A stretch of DNA of 64,000 bases, taken from NCBI RefSeq assembly GCF_031599675.1, contig NZ_CP134223.1, forward strand, positions 248,001 to 312,000, read 5' to 3'. This stretch comes from Paenibacillus pedocola. GTDB taxonomy: Bacteria; Bacillota; Bacilli; Paenibacillales; Paenibacillaceae. The position numbers and the translations under genes are program-made. Under the pieces are notes generated by a model. The model did no database searches, was not told the origin of the DNA, and worked only from the letters and a program-made list of their open reading frames with translations. This document shows positions 51,392 through 60,335 of the stretch, one piece after another. Position 1 is the stretch's first letter, and every line of letters begins with the position of its first letter.

Positions 51392-53017
51392 CTAAGAGGG
51401 GCTATCCTTGCCTGAGCGGTATTTGAGCGGATGCACCCCGACTGTTTTTTTGAAGACGGTACTAAAATAATGGGGGTTCTCATAACCGACACGCTCAGAA
51501 ATCTCCATCACTTTAAGATCGGTTGTCAGCAGCAGCTCCTTGGCCTTGCCCATGCGGATTTTGGTGATATAGTCGGTGATCGTCTCGCCGGTCTCTTTCT
51601 TAAAAATCAGGCTGATATAGTTGGGGGTCAGGAAGACCTCTTCGGCAATTTTGGTAATGGAGAGCTCCCGGGCGTAGCCTTCCTGCACGATCGTTTTGAT
51701 CCGGCTGATGGCCCGGCTGTTTTTGGAAGTGTTTTTGCCTGCCACATAAGTGCTGAGGTCATGAAAAAGCTCCAGCATATACGCCTTAAGCCCGGCAATG
51801 CTCTTCTGGGTATATAGCGTATCCATAATCGTCATCCGGTCACTCAGTACCTCTTCAATATCCTCGTCAATCTCATAGAGCGTCCGGGCTGAGGTGAAAA
51901 TCATCTCGGCACAGATGCTCTGTACATAATCGATTTGCAGCCGCGGTCCCGCAAGCTTGGTGAACAGTGTATCCAGCAGCTCCATCACATTGTCCGTATG
52001 GCCAGCCTTCAGCTCATTCATCAGCCGGGCATGGAATGTATAGAAGAATGTACTCTGCAGCGTCTCCGTATCCGGCTGAATGTCTTTGAAGTACAGGACG
52101 GTAGCGTGTCCGGTATAAAATTTGTGGGCCAGCGCAGCAGTGGCCTCCTTGTAGGAATCCTCCAGCTGTCCAGCCAGGGTGGAGGCCCGGCCGATACCGA
52201 TGGAGGCGTCCAGCCGCAAATATTCCCGGATGCTGCCAATAATCTTGTTGCAGAGGCCAGTAAGCGGCTCCGCAGCCGGGTCCTCCGGTGAGCAGAACAT
52301 CATAATGAATTCATTCTCGCCGGCTACGAAGCTAACTGCACAGGGGTGCGCAGCCAGGCACTCATCAATAATATTCCGGATGGAAAAGTAGAGCAGCTGC
52401 TTATCTTCCTCTGAGAACTTGTCGACAGCGCTCCGGTAATCATCAAGCTCCAGCACGCCTACCGTTAACGTGTCGCCTTGCCTGAACGGCAGGTTAAAAT
52501 AAGTGATTTTATCCCATATTTCCTGTTCGTTCCGGTATAAGCCGAAGATCAGATTCTGCAGAAATTTCTCGCGGATTAGCGGCATGTTGTCCTGCAGCTG
52601 CTTACCCAGATGCTGCAGATTCAGCCGGTTGTTGCGTTCATGGTGAATCCGGTCAGTGACCTCCCGAAAAAGCTCCCGGATCTCCTCCAGCTTCACCGGC
52701 TTCAGGATATAGCCCTCCGCATTCACCTTCATGGCATTCTGGGCATAAGCGAAATCCTGTGCGCCGCTGATGACAATAATCCGGGTAGGGCAATCTGCAT
52801 CCTTCAGCTTCTCGGCGACCTGGAGGCCGTTCAGAAAAGGCATCATAATGTCGGTGAACAAAATATCCGGCTTAAGCTCCATACATAAATCATAGGCTTC
52901 CTGGCCGTCTGAGGCCTCCCCGATAATCTCAATGCCGAACTCTTCCTGCCACTTGAACACCTGGATCAGGCTGCGCCGGATAAACGGCTCATCATCCGCT
53001 ACGATCATGGTCAACAT
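51392..53017 (-). CDS. YesN-type response regulator with AraC HTH
   Basis: This is a 541-residue response regulator. The receiver domain is at 1-125 (IVADDEPFIRRSL, phospho-acceptor Asp56 in LFTDIMMPFLNG, Lys in YILKPVK). A middle region of about 300 residues follows, and the AraC-type double HTH lies at about 432-535 (LSITKIAEEVFLTPNYISLIF, MEISERVGYENPHYFSTVFKK). GAGGTG lies eight bases before the ATG. It overlaps the end of the kinase gene by 26 bases, so they are coupled. It should activate the divergent transporter genes from 54995 on in response to an extracellular sugar. The stop is 5 bases from the tgl stop, with no terminator between. Confidence 0.93.
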   Translation of the reverse strand: MLTMIVADDEPFIRRSLIQVFKWQEEFGIEIIGEASDGQEAYDLCMELKPDILFTDIMMPFLNGLQVAEKLKDADCPTRIIVISGAQDFAYAQNAMKVNAEGYILKPVKLEEIRELFREVTDRIHHERNNRLNLQHLGKQLQDNMPLIREKFLQNLIFGLYRNEQEIWDKITYFNLPFRQGDTLTVGVLELDDYRSAVDKFSEEDKQLLYFSIRNIIDECLAAHPCAVSFVAGENEFIMMFCSPEDPAAEPLTGLCNKIIGSIREYLRLDASIGIGRASTLAGQLEDSYKEATAALAHKFYTGHATVLYFKDIQPDTETLQSTFFYTFHARLMNELKAGHTDNVMELLDTLFTKLAGPRLQIDYVQSICAEMIFTSARTLYEIDEDIEEVLSDRMTIMDTLYTQKSIAGLKAYMLELFHDLSTYVAGKNTSKNSRAISRIKTIVQEGYARELSITKIAEEVFLTPNYISLIFKKETGETITDYITKIRMGKAKELLLTTDLKVMEISERVGYENPHYFSTVFKKTVGVHPLKYRSGKDSPS

Positions 53018-54890
53018 CTTCGATCACCTCATTCCATGTAGTAACGACCGGAAACCGGATCATGGCCAGAAGGCCGGACTGATCCTCATTATTGGTATAA
53101 TAACGGATGCCGTAAGCCTCCCCGAAAAACTGCTGGATTCTTGTATGCACATTACGGATGCCGTACGACTGGTTGCCGGGCTGCTGATCGGTCAGCAGCA
53201 GGTTCAGCCGCTCAGGATCAGCACCGACCCCATCGTCAAAAACGGATACGAACAGGACCTCCTGTGCGGATGTCACCCGGATACGGATTTTTCCTTTGCC
53301 GCGGCGCTGCTGAATCCCGTGAATGATCGCATTCTCCACCAGCGGCTGGATGCTCAGCTTGACCACCAGGCATTCCGTAAGCAAGCGGGGGTCCACGTCT
53401 TCCAATTCGTACTCCAGCTTATCCTGGAAGCGGAACTGCTGGATACCGAGATAGCTCTCCACCTGCTTCAGCTCATCGCGCAGCGGGATGATATTCCGTC
53501 CTTTACTCAGGCTGTATCTGAAAAAATCCGATAGCGATGTCACCATGCTGCTGATCTCGGGAACGTTATGGTTGATCGCCAGCCAGTTGATCGAATCCAG
53601 CGTATTATAGAGAAAATGCGGATTGATCTGAGCCTGGAGCGTTTTGAGCTCGGCTTCTTTTTTGCGCAGCTCGGTGACATACAGCTTGTCGATCAGCGCC
53701 TTGATCTGCTGCAGCAGCTTGTTGTAGCGGTTGAATAAATAGGAGAATTCGTCCTTGCGCCGGTAGCGGATGATGATGTTGAAGTTCCCGCTTTCGGCAT
53801 GGGACATCGACTGGATGAACTTGCGGATTGGCGCCGAGATATTCTCCGACAGCAGCAGGGCCATCGTCAGTGACAACAGCATACAGATGCCGATCACGAC
53901 ATACATGACCCGCTGGAAGGAGGCCAGTTCCCCGTTAAGCTCGCTGACCGGAGAGAAAGAGAGAATCGTCCAGCCGGTAGCCTGAATATTCTGGTAGGAG
54001 ACAAGCATCTTCTCGCCGCCGATGACATGGCGGAAGGAATGAAAGGTGCCGGAGGCTGCATCCGCCGGGCTTATTTTGCTGAAATAATCCCGGGTGCTGA
54101 TATTCTGGCCGATCAGGCTCTCCTCAGGGCTAATGGCGATGGTCCCTGTCTGGTCAACGATATAGATCCGGCTGCCGGGAGTAGGCTTGTAATGGTCCAG
54201 CAGTGTGCTGAATTCGCTCACCGGAATATCAATAGTAAGCAGGCCGGCAAAGGGCAGCTGGGCATGCCGGATACCGAACAGGCGCTTGGCGAACTTAATG
54301 GTAAATCTTGAATCCAGTGAGCTGAGCCCGACCACGGTGAAGTCGGACTTGGCCGGAATCGCCAGATACCAGGGCTTCAGCGAGATCTGATCGATATTAA
54401 ACACGCGTCTGGAGAAATTATACTGGGTATATTCCGGGCGGTTCAGCATGTAGAGCATTGGCACAAAGCTGCTTCCCGAGGTTCCGTTCGCCGGGAAATT
54501 CTCCAGAATTTTATTGAGGGCGGCCAATTCATTAATGATTCCGGTGCTGTCGGTAGGGCGGTTAGAGGAGATCAGGTCGGCGAATTCGGTATTGAGGTAG
54601 AGGGCGATCATCGAATTATTGGCGCTGGTGAATCTCTGATCCAGGTTATCCTGTACCAGATTAAGATTATTCTCGATCGATGTATTCACATTTCGGGTGA
54701 TAATATCGGCGGATTTGTTATATACGGTGATGGATATAATCGTCGTAGGAAGCAGGACCAGGAACAGGAAATAGAGGATCAGCCGGCTGCGGATGCTGAA
54801 ATTGTACAGAAAGAGGGTTTTAGACAGAGTGTCAAATAATTTCTTCAGTGCAATCCTCCCCCGTCCCGGAGAATAATCTTCACTTGCCAT
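52992..54890 (-). CDS. YesM-type sensor histidine kinase
   Basis: This is a 632-residue membrane kinase. Membrane segments lie at about 38-58 and 327-347 around an extracellular dCACHE-like sensor. A HAMP-like segment (SENISAPIRKFIQSM), the phospho-acceptor region (LQAQINPHFLYNTLDSINWLA, His at about 425) and the ATP-binding domain (LSIQPLVENAIIHGI, VFDDGVGAD) follow. This is the His_kinase/YesM class paired with AraC-type response regulators. The ATG at 54890 has no ribosome binding site. A strong GGGGGAGG stands six bases before an in-frame CTG at 54848, so the true start may be a non-ATG codon 14 residues later. Confidence 0.92.
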   Translation of the reverse strand: MASEDYSPGRGRIALKKLFDTLSKTLFLYNFSIRSRLILYFLFLVLLPTTIISITVYNKSADIITRNVNTSIENNLNLVQDNLDQRFTSANNSMIALYLNTEFADLISSNRPTDSTGIINELAALNKILENFPANGTSGSSFVPMLYMLNRPEYTQYNFSRRVFNIDQISLKPWYLAIPAKSDFTVVGLSSLDSRFTIKFAKRLFGIRHAQLPFAGLLTIDIPVSEFSTLLDHYKPTPGSRIYIVDQTGTIAISPEESLIGQNISTRDYFSKISPADAASGTFHSFRHVIGGEKMLVSYQNIQATGWTILSFSPVSELNGELASFQRVMYVVIGICMLLSLTMALLLSENISAPIRKFIQSMSHAESGNFNIIIRYRRKDEFSYLFNRYNKLLQQIKALIDKLYVTELRKKEAELKTLQAQINPHFLYNTLDSINWLAINHNVPEISSMVTSLSDFFRYSLSKGRNIIPLRDELKQVESYLGIQQFRFQDKLEYELEDVDPRLLTECLVVKLSIQPLVENAIIHGIQQRRGKGKIRIRVTSAQEVLFVSVFDDGVGADPERLNLLLTDQQPGNQSYGIRNVHTRIQQFFGEAYGIRYYTNNEDQSGLLAMIRFPVVTTWNEVIEDVDHDRSG

Positions 54891-54994
54891 TTATCGGATA
54901 GTATTGGAATATATTTAATATTGGCAGATATTAACCAATAGCTGGTATCCATTGTAAGGTGTGCCAAGACGCGCTGTCAACGCAGGAGGTAATA

Positions 54995-56467
54995 ATGAAA
55001 CGAATCCTCGTCTTTAGTATGGCTGTGTTGCTCTGCGGGCTGGTGGTCTATGCGATCGCTTATGACCGGCCGCTGTTGGTTGATTTCGCTCCCGAGCCTG
55101 TTCCTGCAGTGCAGCCGCACACCCAGATCCGGATCGCCCTCTATGACTGGACGGAGAATCTGGAAGTGAAGAATGCGATTAACCAATATAACAAAACGAA
55201 CCCGGACGGGATTGAGATCAGTATTATGAATATCTCTACGGATGTATATGATGATACGCTGAATATGCTGATGACCTCAGGACAAGGGCCGGATGTGTTC
55301 AGTGTTGACAATGCCTGGCTGGCTACTTATGTGAACAAAGGGTACCTGGCTAATCTGTCCTCCGCGCTGACTCCCGGGGACATGAACAGATTTCCGGACT
55401 GGGCCAGAGCCTATGCGGAAAGCTCCTTGTTCAAGGGCGGGATTTATTTCATGCCCTCCAGCATTGAAACCGTTCGGCTGATCTACAACAAGCAGCTGTT
55501 CCGGATCGCCGGCCTTGATCCGGAGCTACCGCCGGCGACCTTTGCCGATATGAAGTCGGCTGCCGGTAAGATCAGCCAGGCCGGAGTCGGGGTGAACAAA
55601 TACGGGTTCGCGCTTGCTGCCGGCGATAGCCAGTACAGCCTGCAGACCGGATTGGAGCTGTCGAATACGTACAGCGGAGTATATCTGTATAATTACCGGA
55701 GCGGTTATTACGACCTGAACGGTTATAAGCCATGGCTGCAGATGCTCCTGGATATGAAGGCACAGGGCAGCCTGTATCCGGGAGAGACTCTGCTCAAGCG
55801 CAACAGTGCCCTGCGTCAGTTCGCCGACGGCAATATCGGCATGATGTATGTAACCAGCAAAGACTATGTGAAATTGCAGGAATATATGCCAAAGGATGAC
55901 TGGGGGGTAGCAATGCCGCCGGTGACGGAGGCCTCCAAACGTGGGGCCGGGGCATTAATGATGATTCCGCACTCTCCGCTCGTTGTGAACAGCGCGGCTG
56001 CGGACCGTGAGGCCGCGATTAAGGTCTGGACCTTCCTGCAGTCAGAAGAATTCCTGACGATCCTGTTCCACCAGGCACTGGCTCTGCCGGTTGTTGACGG
56101 CATTCTTAATCTGCCAAACATGGCTCCCGGCCTGGCCCACTTCACGGAGTTCTATCCGACGGCGGCCGATTCGATCTATCCGCTCCCGCCGCAGATCATG
56201 GACCAATATGATCCGAGCACTGTGTCGATAGAGCCGCGGGATGCAGGCGACCGCCCGCGGCTGCAGCTGTATCTGCAGATTATATCCGGCGAGAAGAGCT
56301 TAAGTGAAGCGCTGAGCGGCGAAACTGCCCGGCTGAATCAGATGCTGGACATCGCGGCAACAGGGTACTCTTTTAAGCATGAGGAATATATTTATCCGGG
56401 GTTTGATCCGAAGGACCCGCTGAAGGGGCAGAGTCTGGAGCAGATACTGAGCTTAGAGAAGAATTAA
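54995..56467 (+). CDS. Extracellular solute-binding protein, possible sensor partner of the two-component system
   Basis: This is a 490-residue family 1 binding protein. The N-terminus MKRILVFSMAVLLCGLVVYAI is hydrophobic and contains LLCG, which is not a good lipobox, so it may be membrane-anchored by an uncleaved segment. The mature part shows IRIALYDWTENLEVKNAINQYN, GPDVFSVDNAWLATYVNKGYL and GVAMPPVTEASKRGAGALMMIP. AGGAGG sits a few bases before the ATG. It is divergent from the YesM-type kinase and followed by its own terminator, apart from the importer genes, which have a second binding protein at 58654. That position suggests it may act as a ligand-presenting partner of the kinase. Confidence 0.83.
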   Translation: MKRILVFSMAVLLCGLVVYAIAYDRPLLVDFAPEPVPAVQPHTQIRIALYDWTENLEVKNAINQYNKTNPDGIEISIMNISTDVYDDTLNMLMTSGQGPDVFSVDNAWLATYVNKGYLANLSSALTPGDMNRFPDWARAYAESSLFKGGIYFMPSSIETVRLIYNKQLFRIAGLDPELPPATFADMKSAAGKISQAGVGVNKYGFALAAGDSQYSLQTGLELSNTYSGVYLYNYRSGYYDLNGYKPWLQMLLDMKAQGSLYPGETLLKRNSALRQFADGNIGMMYVTSKDYVKLQEYMPKDDWGVAMPPVTEASKRGAGALMMIPHSPLVVNSAAADREAAIKVWTFLQSEEFLTILFHQALALPVVDGILNLPNMAPGLAHFTEFYPTAADSIYPLPPQIMDQYDPSTVSIEPRDAGDRPRLQLYLQIISGEKSLSEALSGETARLNQMLDIAATGYSFKHEEYIYPGFDPKDPLKGQSLEQILSLEKN

Positions 56468-56496
56468 GGGGAATTGTAGTCCGGCATTCGATGTGC

Positions 56497-56536
56497 AAAG
56501 AGCTGTCCACAATCTACAACAGTGGGCGGCTCTTTT
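56497..56536 (+). terminator. Terminator after the first binding protein
   Basis: AAAGAGCTGTCCAC pairs with GTGGGCGGCTCTTT around a loop of about 11 bases, with TTT following. The rest of the 56468-56687 gap has a weak -10-like ATTATA at about 56596. Confidence 0.85.
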
Positions 56537-56687
56537 TATGCGGATCAGGCATGAAGGGACTCCGATGTAAAACTGTATAGATTATCGAACTTTTATTATA
56601 GATGGTCTTATTTAGCAAATCTGCTGCTCCGGCTACACTTAAGACATGGAAAAGAGAGAGTGATGATGGAATCAGGAGGCGTAAGTG

Positions 56688-57674
56688 ATGATTACTCAAG
56701 GAAAAAGGAGTACAGTCCATACGGTGCAGAGCCAGCCGGTGCGGCTCCCCGCCAAGAAAGGCTCCGTATTCAAGCATTTGCTGAAGCATAAGGTGCTGCT
56801 GCTCATGCTGCTGCCGGGTGTTGTCTTTTTGCTCATTAACAATTACCTGCCGATGTTCGGGATTATCATTGCCTTCAAGAATATCAACTACGTGGACGGG
56901 ATACTGGGGAGCCCGTGGGTCGGACTGGATAACTTCAGGTTCCTGTTCGCCACCTCGGATGCGTGGATCATTACCCGCAACACGGTGCTGTACAATTTTG
57001 TGTTTATCATTCTCAATCTGGTCATAGCGGTATCGATCGCGATTGCCCTGAATGAGCTGAGAAATAAGCTGGCTGCTAAATTCTATCAGAGCATCATGTT
57101 CTTCCCCTACTTTTTGTCCATGGTCGTTGTCAGCTACCTCGTGTTCGCTTTTCTCAATGTTGAATACGGTTTCATCAATAAAGGCGTACTGTCCCTGTTC
57201 GGGCTCAATGAGCTGAACTGGTATTCCGAGCCGAAGTACTGGCCGTTCATTCTGCCGCTGATCAACCTCTGGAAAGGGGTCGGCTATGGCTGTGTAATTT
57301 ATCTCGCGGCGATCATCGGTATTGATTCCGAGTATTATGAGGCCGCTCTGATCGACGGTGCCAGCAAGTGGAAGCAGATCCTGCATATCACGATCCCGCT
57401 GATCCGGCCGGTCATTATCATCACGACCATTCTGGCAATCGGCGGCATTTTCCGCTCCGACTTCGGGCTGTTCTACCAGACTACGCTGAATTCCGGGGCA
57501 TTGTATCCGACAACGCTTGTCATCGATACCTACGTCTATAACGCGCTGATCAACATGGGCAACCTCGGCATGTCCGCAGCGGCAGGTTTATATCAGTCAT
57601 TGGTCGGATTTTTCCTGGTACTGGGCTCGAACTGGATCGTGCGCAAGGTCGACAAGGACCAGGCTGTTTTCTAA
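56688..57674 (+). CDS. Oligosaccharide ABC transporter permease, LplB type
   Basis: This is a 328-residue permease with about six membrane segments after a basic 30-residue tail. The opening LLLMLLPGVVFLLINNYLPMFGIIIAFKNINY matches LplB-type permeases. The EAA loop is YYEAALIDGASKWKQILHITIPL, at about residues 218-240. AGGAGG lies eight bases before the ATG at 56688; an adjacent in-frame GTG at 56685 is less likely. With the permease at 57705 it forms the channel for the substrate bound by the lipoprotein at 58654. The gene follows the terminator after the first binding protein, so it has its own promoter or depends on read-through. Confidence 0.93.
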   Translation: MITQGKRSTVHTVQSQPVRLPAKKGSVFKHLLKHKVLLLMLLPGVVFLLINNYLPMFGIIIAFKNINYVDGILGSPWVGLDNFRFLFATSDAWIITRNTVLYNFVFIILNLVIAVSIAIALNELRNKLAAKFYQSIMFFPYFLSMVVVSYLVFAFLNVEYGFINKGVLSLFGLNELNWYSEPKYWPFILPLINLWKGVGYGCVIYLAAIIGIDSEYYEAALIDGASKWKQILHITIPLIRPVIIITTILAIGGIFRSDFGLFYQTTLNSGALYPTTLVIDTYVYNALINMGNLGMSAAAGLYQSLVGFFLVLGSNWIVRKVDKDQAVF

Positions 57675-57704
57675 AAAAAGAAGGATTAGGAGGAGAGAAA
57701 TGCT

Positions 57705-58598
57705 GTGACCAATAATGAAATTTCCAAATTCACGAATACGCTGCTCCATCTTATATTTATCATCCTGACGATCACCTGCCTGCTGCCAATTGTACTGGTC
57801 TTCATGATCTCCATTACCGATTACGATACGATTGTGCTGAACGGGTATCAATTTTTTCCGGAGAAGTTCAGTCTGGAGGCGTATACCTATATCTTTAAGG
57901 ATTACACCGTCATTGTAAAAGCCTACGGGGTGTCCATTTTTGTCACCGTGATCGGTACACTGCTGAGTGTATTTATCTCTTCGCTGTATGCCTATCCGAT
58001 TTCCCGGGCGGACTTCAGATACCGCGGCATCTTCGCTTTTCTGATCTTTTTCACGATGCTGTTCGGCGGGGGGCTGGTGCCCTGGTACATGGTGTACACG
58101 CAAGTGCTCGATCTCAAAAACTCGGTCTGGGCGCTGATTGTTCCGATGCTGCTCTCCCCGTTCAATGTGCTGATTATGAAAACCTATTTCCAGATGTCCG
58201 TGCCCCCGGCACTGATCGAAGCCTCCAAAATTGACGGGGCCGGCGAGCTGAGAACCTTTTTCCGGATCGTTTTCCCGCTGTCCCTGCCGGTCTTCGCCAC
58301 GATTGGGCTGTTCAACACTCTGCATTACTGGAATGACTGGTTCAACAGCATGATCTTCATCACCGATACCGACCTTTATTCCCTGCAGTACCTGATGTAC
58401 AAAATGATCTCCCAGGCGGACTATTTGAGCCGCAACGGCGCTCTGATCCAGGGCTCGGCCACCGAGCTGGCCAAACTTCCGGGGGAGACGATCCGCATGG
58501 CGATGGCCCTGATCGGGATTGGTCCGATTGTGCTGGCGTATCCGTTTTTCCAGCGCTATTTCATCAGAGGCCTAACGCTCGGCTCCATTAAAGGCTAA
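57705..58598 (+). CDS. Oligosaccharide ABC transporter permease, YtcP type
   Basis: This is a 297-residue permease, partner of the one at 56688. It has the typical opening TLLHLIFIILTITCLLPIVLVFMISITDYD, the EAA loop LIEASKIDGAGELRTFFRIVFPLS and the C-terminus RYFIRGLTLGSIKG. The start is GTG at 57705, after AGGAGGAG. An ATG at 57700 in another frame gives only a two-codon frame (ATG CTG TGA) whose stop overlaps the GTG. The gene begins 30 bases after the first permease. Confidence 0.93.
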   Translation: MTNNEISKFTNTLLHLIFIILTITCLLPIVLVFMISITDYDTIVLNGYQFFPEKFSLEAYTYIFKDYTVIVKAYGVSIFVTVIGTLLSVFISSLYAYPISRADFRYRGIFAFLIFFTMLFGGGLVPWYMVYTQVLDLKNSVWALIVPMLLSPFNVLIMKTYFQMSVPPALIEASKIDGAGELRTFFRIVFPLSLPVFATIGLFNTLHYWNDWFNSMIFITDTDLYSLQYLMYKMISQADYLSRNGALIQGSATELAKLPGETIRMAMALIGIGPIVLAYPFFQRYFIRGLTLGSIKG

Positions 58599-58653
58599 CC
58601 TCGGCTGACGCCGATTAGCATATATTTTTCAAGTAAGAGGGAGGAAAAGAGTA

Positions 58654-60201
58654 ATGGCAATTAAAAAAGGCACGGGTCTAATGCTATCACTTGTTTTGAT
58701 GATCGGACTTACGTTAAGCGGGTGCGGAGGAAATACGAATAACACCAAAAACGCCGCCCCTGAGGCCACGGCAAAAAGCACCGCCGCTCCAGCCGCCAAC
58801 GCCACCGAAACCGCTGCCCCCACCGAAAAAACGAATGAGCTGGAACAGGTGGAACTGTCCCTGTATCTGCCCGGCGGGCCGGATAAGGACGTAGCGTCCG
58901 TAGAGCAGGAGATCAATGCTTATTTGAAGGATAAAATCAATGCCACCATCAAAATCAACCAGCTGAGCTGGGATAAACCGGCCGACAAAGTCAATCTGAT
59001 GATCCAGTCCGGTGAAGTCTTCGATATGGTCTATACGTGGAACTTCATGACCAATGCCGCGAAGGGCGCGTATGCCCCGCTGGAGGATTTGCTGGATAAG
59101 TACGCCAAAGAAACCAAAGTACAGATTAATCCGGCGTATCTGCAGGCTGCCACTGTAAACGGACATTTGTATGCGGTTCCAACGGAAAAAGAACTGGGCC
59201 AGTCGGTCGGGTTTGCCTTTGATAAAGCGATCGTCGATAAGTACGGCTTTGATGTGAACAGCATTACGAAGCTGGAAGATATTGAACCGATGCTCAAGGT
59301 CATTAAGGAAAAAGAGCCGGGCATGTCCCCCTTGTTCATGAACCATACAGACAGTCTGAACTGGTTCACAGCGTATCCGGAAAGCGAGGACCTCGACGGC
59401 AGCAATGAAATTCCGACCCTGCTGGATTACAAAACGATGAAGGTCTTCAACGAATACGATACTCCGGAAATCCTGGAACGGCTGAAGCTGATCCGCAAAT
59501 GGTACGAAGCCGGCTATATCAATAAGAATGGGGCCACGGACAAAACAGAGCTGAAGGATGCTGTAAAAAGCGGCAAAGCCTGGTTCGTCTACGGTAATAT
59601 GAATCCGACCTCCACCAACGACTGGACACGTCTGGCCGAGAAACCGATGATAATCAAAACCCTTCTGCCGGTGCAGGTAGGCACGAAGAGTCTGCAGGGC
59701 TCGATGCTGGCTATTTCCAGAACCTCCAAGAATCCGGAACGGGCGATGATGTTCATCAACCTGATTCATACCGATCCTGTACTCTATAACCTGCTCACCT
59801 TCGGCATTGAAGGCAAACACTACAAGAAGCTGGATGCGAACACTGTAGAGTTCATTCCGGACAGCGGCTACAATTCCGTCTCTTCCTGGATGATCGGGAA
59901 TGTGCTGCTCAACTACCTGAATAAGGATGAGGATCCAAGACGGGTGCAGCTGTACAAAGACTGGAATGCCAACTCCAAAACCTCACCGGTCATCGGCTTT
60001 GTCTTTGATTCCACGAAGGTGCAGTCGCAGATCGGGGCGCTGATCAATATTACGAAGCAGTATAAGAACACCCTGTACTCCGGGGAAAAAGATCCTGAAC
60101 CGATCCTGAAGGAAATGAACAGCAAGCTGAAAGCTGCCGGACTGGATGCGGTAATCACCGAGATTCAAACGCAAATGGATGCATTTCTGGCCGCCAAATA
60201 A
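58654..60201 (+). CDS. Solute-binding lipoprotein of the oligosaccharide importer, LipO/DUF3502 type
   Basis: This is a 515-residue binding protein. It has a clear lipoprotein signal ending in LTLSGC (about residue 24), a long Ala/Thr/Asn-rich linker, and a family 1 core (VELSLYLPGGPDKDVASVEQEINAYLKDKINATIKI, SGEVFDMVYTWNFMTNAAKGAYAPLEDLLDKY, NGHLYAVPTEKELG). The C-terminal 150 residues look like the DUF3502 domain of the LipO-type proteins. GGGAGG lies about ten bases before the ATG. It follows the two permeases and precedes the secreted glycosidase gene, so it should bind a breakdown product of that enzyme. Confidence 0.9.
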   Translation: MAIKKGTGLMLSLVLMIGLTLSGCGGNTNNTKNAAPEATAKSTAAPAANATETAAPTEKTNELEQVELSLYLPGGPDKDVASVEQEINAYLKDKINATIKINQLSWDKPADKVNLMIQSGEVFDMVYTWNFMTNAAKGAYAPLEDLLDKYAKETKVQINPAYLQAATVNGHLYAVPTEKELGQSVGFAFDKAIVDKYGFDVNSITKLEDIEPMLKVIKEKEPGMSPLFMNHTDSLNWFTAYPESEDLDGSNEIPTLLDYKTMKVFNEYDTPEILERLKLIRKWYEAGYINKNGATDKTELKDAVKSGKAWFVYGNMNPTSTNDWTRLAEKPMIIKTLLPVQVGTKSLQGSMLAISRTSKNPERAMMFINLIHTDPVLYNLLTFGIEGKHYKKLDANTVEFIPDSGYNSVSSWMIGNVLLNYLNKDEDPRRVQLYKDWNANSKTSPVIGFVFDSTKVQSQIGALINITKQYKNTLYSGEKDPEPILKEMNSKLKAAGLDAVITEIQTQMDAFLAAK

Positions 60202-60220
60202 GAAACTGAAGCAGTAGCAG

Positions 60221-60272
60221 ACCCGGTCTCCGGCAAGCGTCGTGAATTTAGCCGCTTGCCCGGTTACCGGGT
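60221..60272 (+). other. Nested stem-loop between the binding protein and the secreted glycosidase gene
   Basis: ACCCGGT at 60221-60227 and ACCGGGT at 60266-60272 form an outer stem; GCAAGCG at 60233-60239 and CGCTTGC at 60253-60259 an inner one. No T-run follows, so it is not a standard terminator. It may stabilise the transporter mRNA or limit read-through into the enzyme gene. Confidence 0.6.
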
Positions 60273-60335
60273 ATTCATATTCGCAGAGCCAGCACTTGGG
60301 GTGCCCTAATCTTATTTAGAGAAGAGGGTGTTAAT

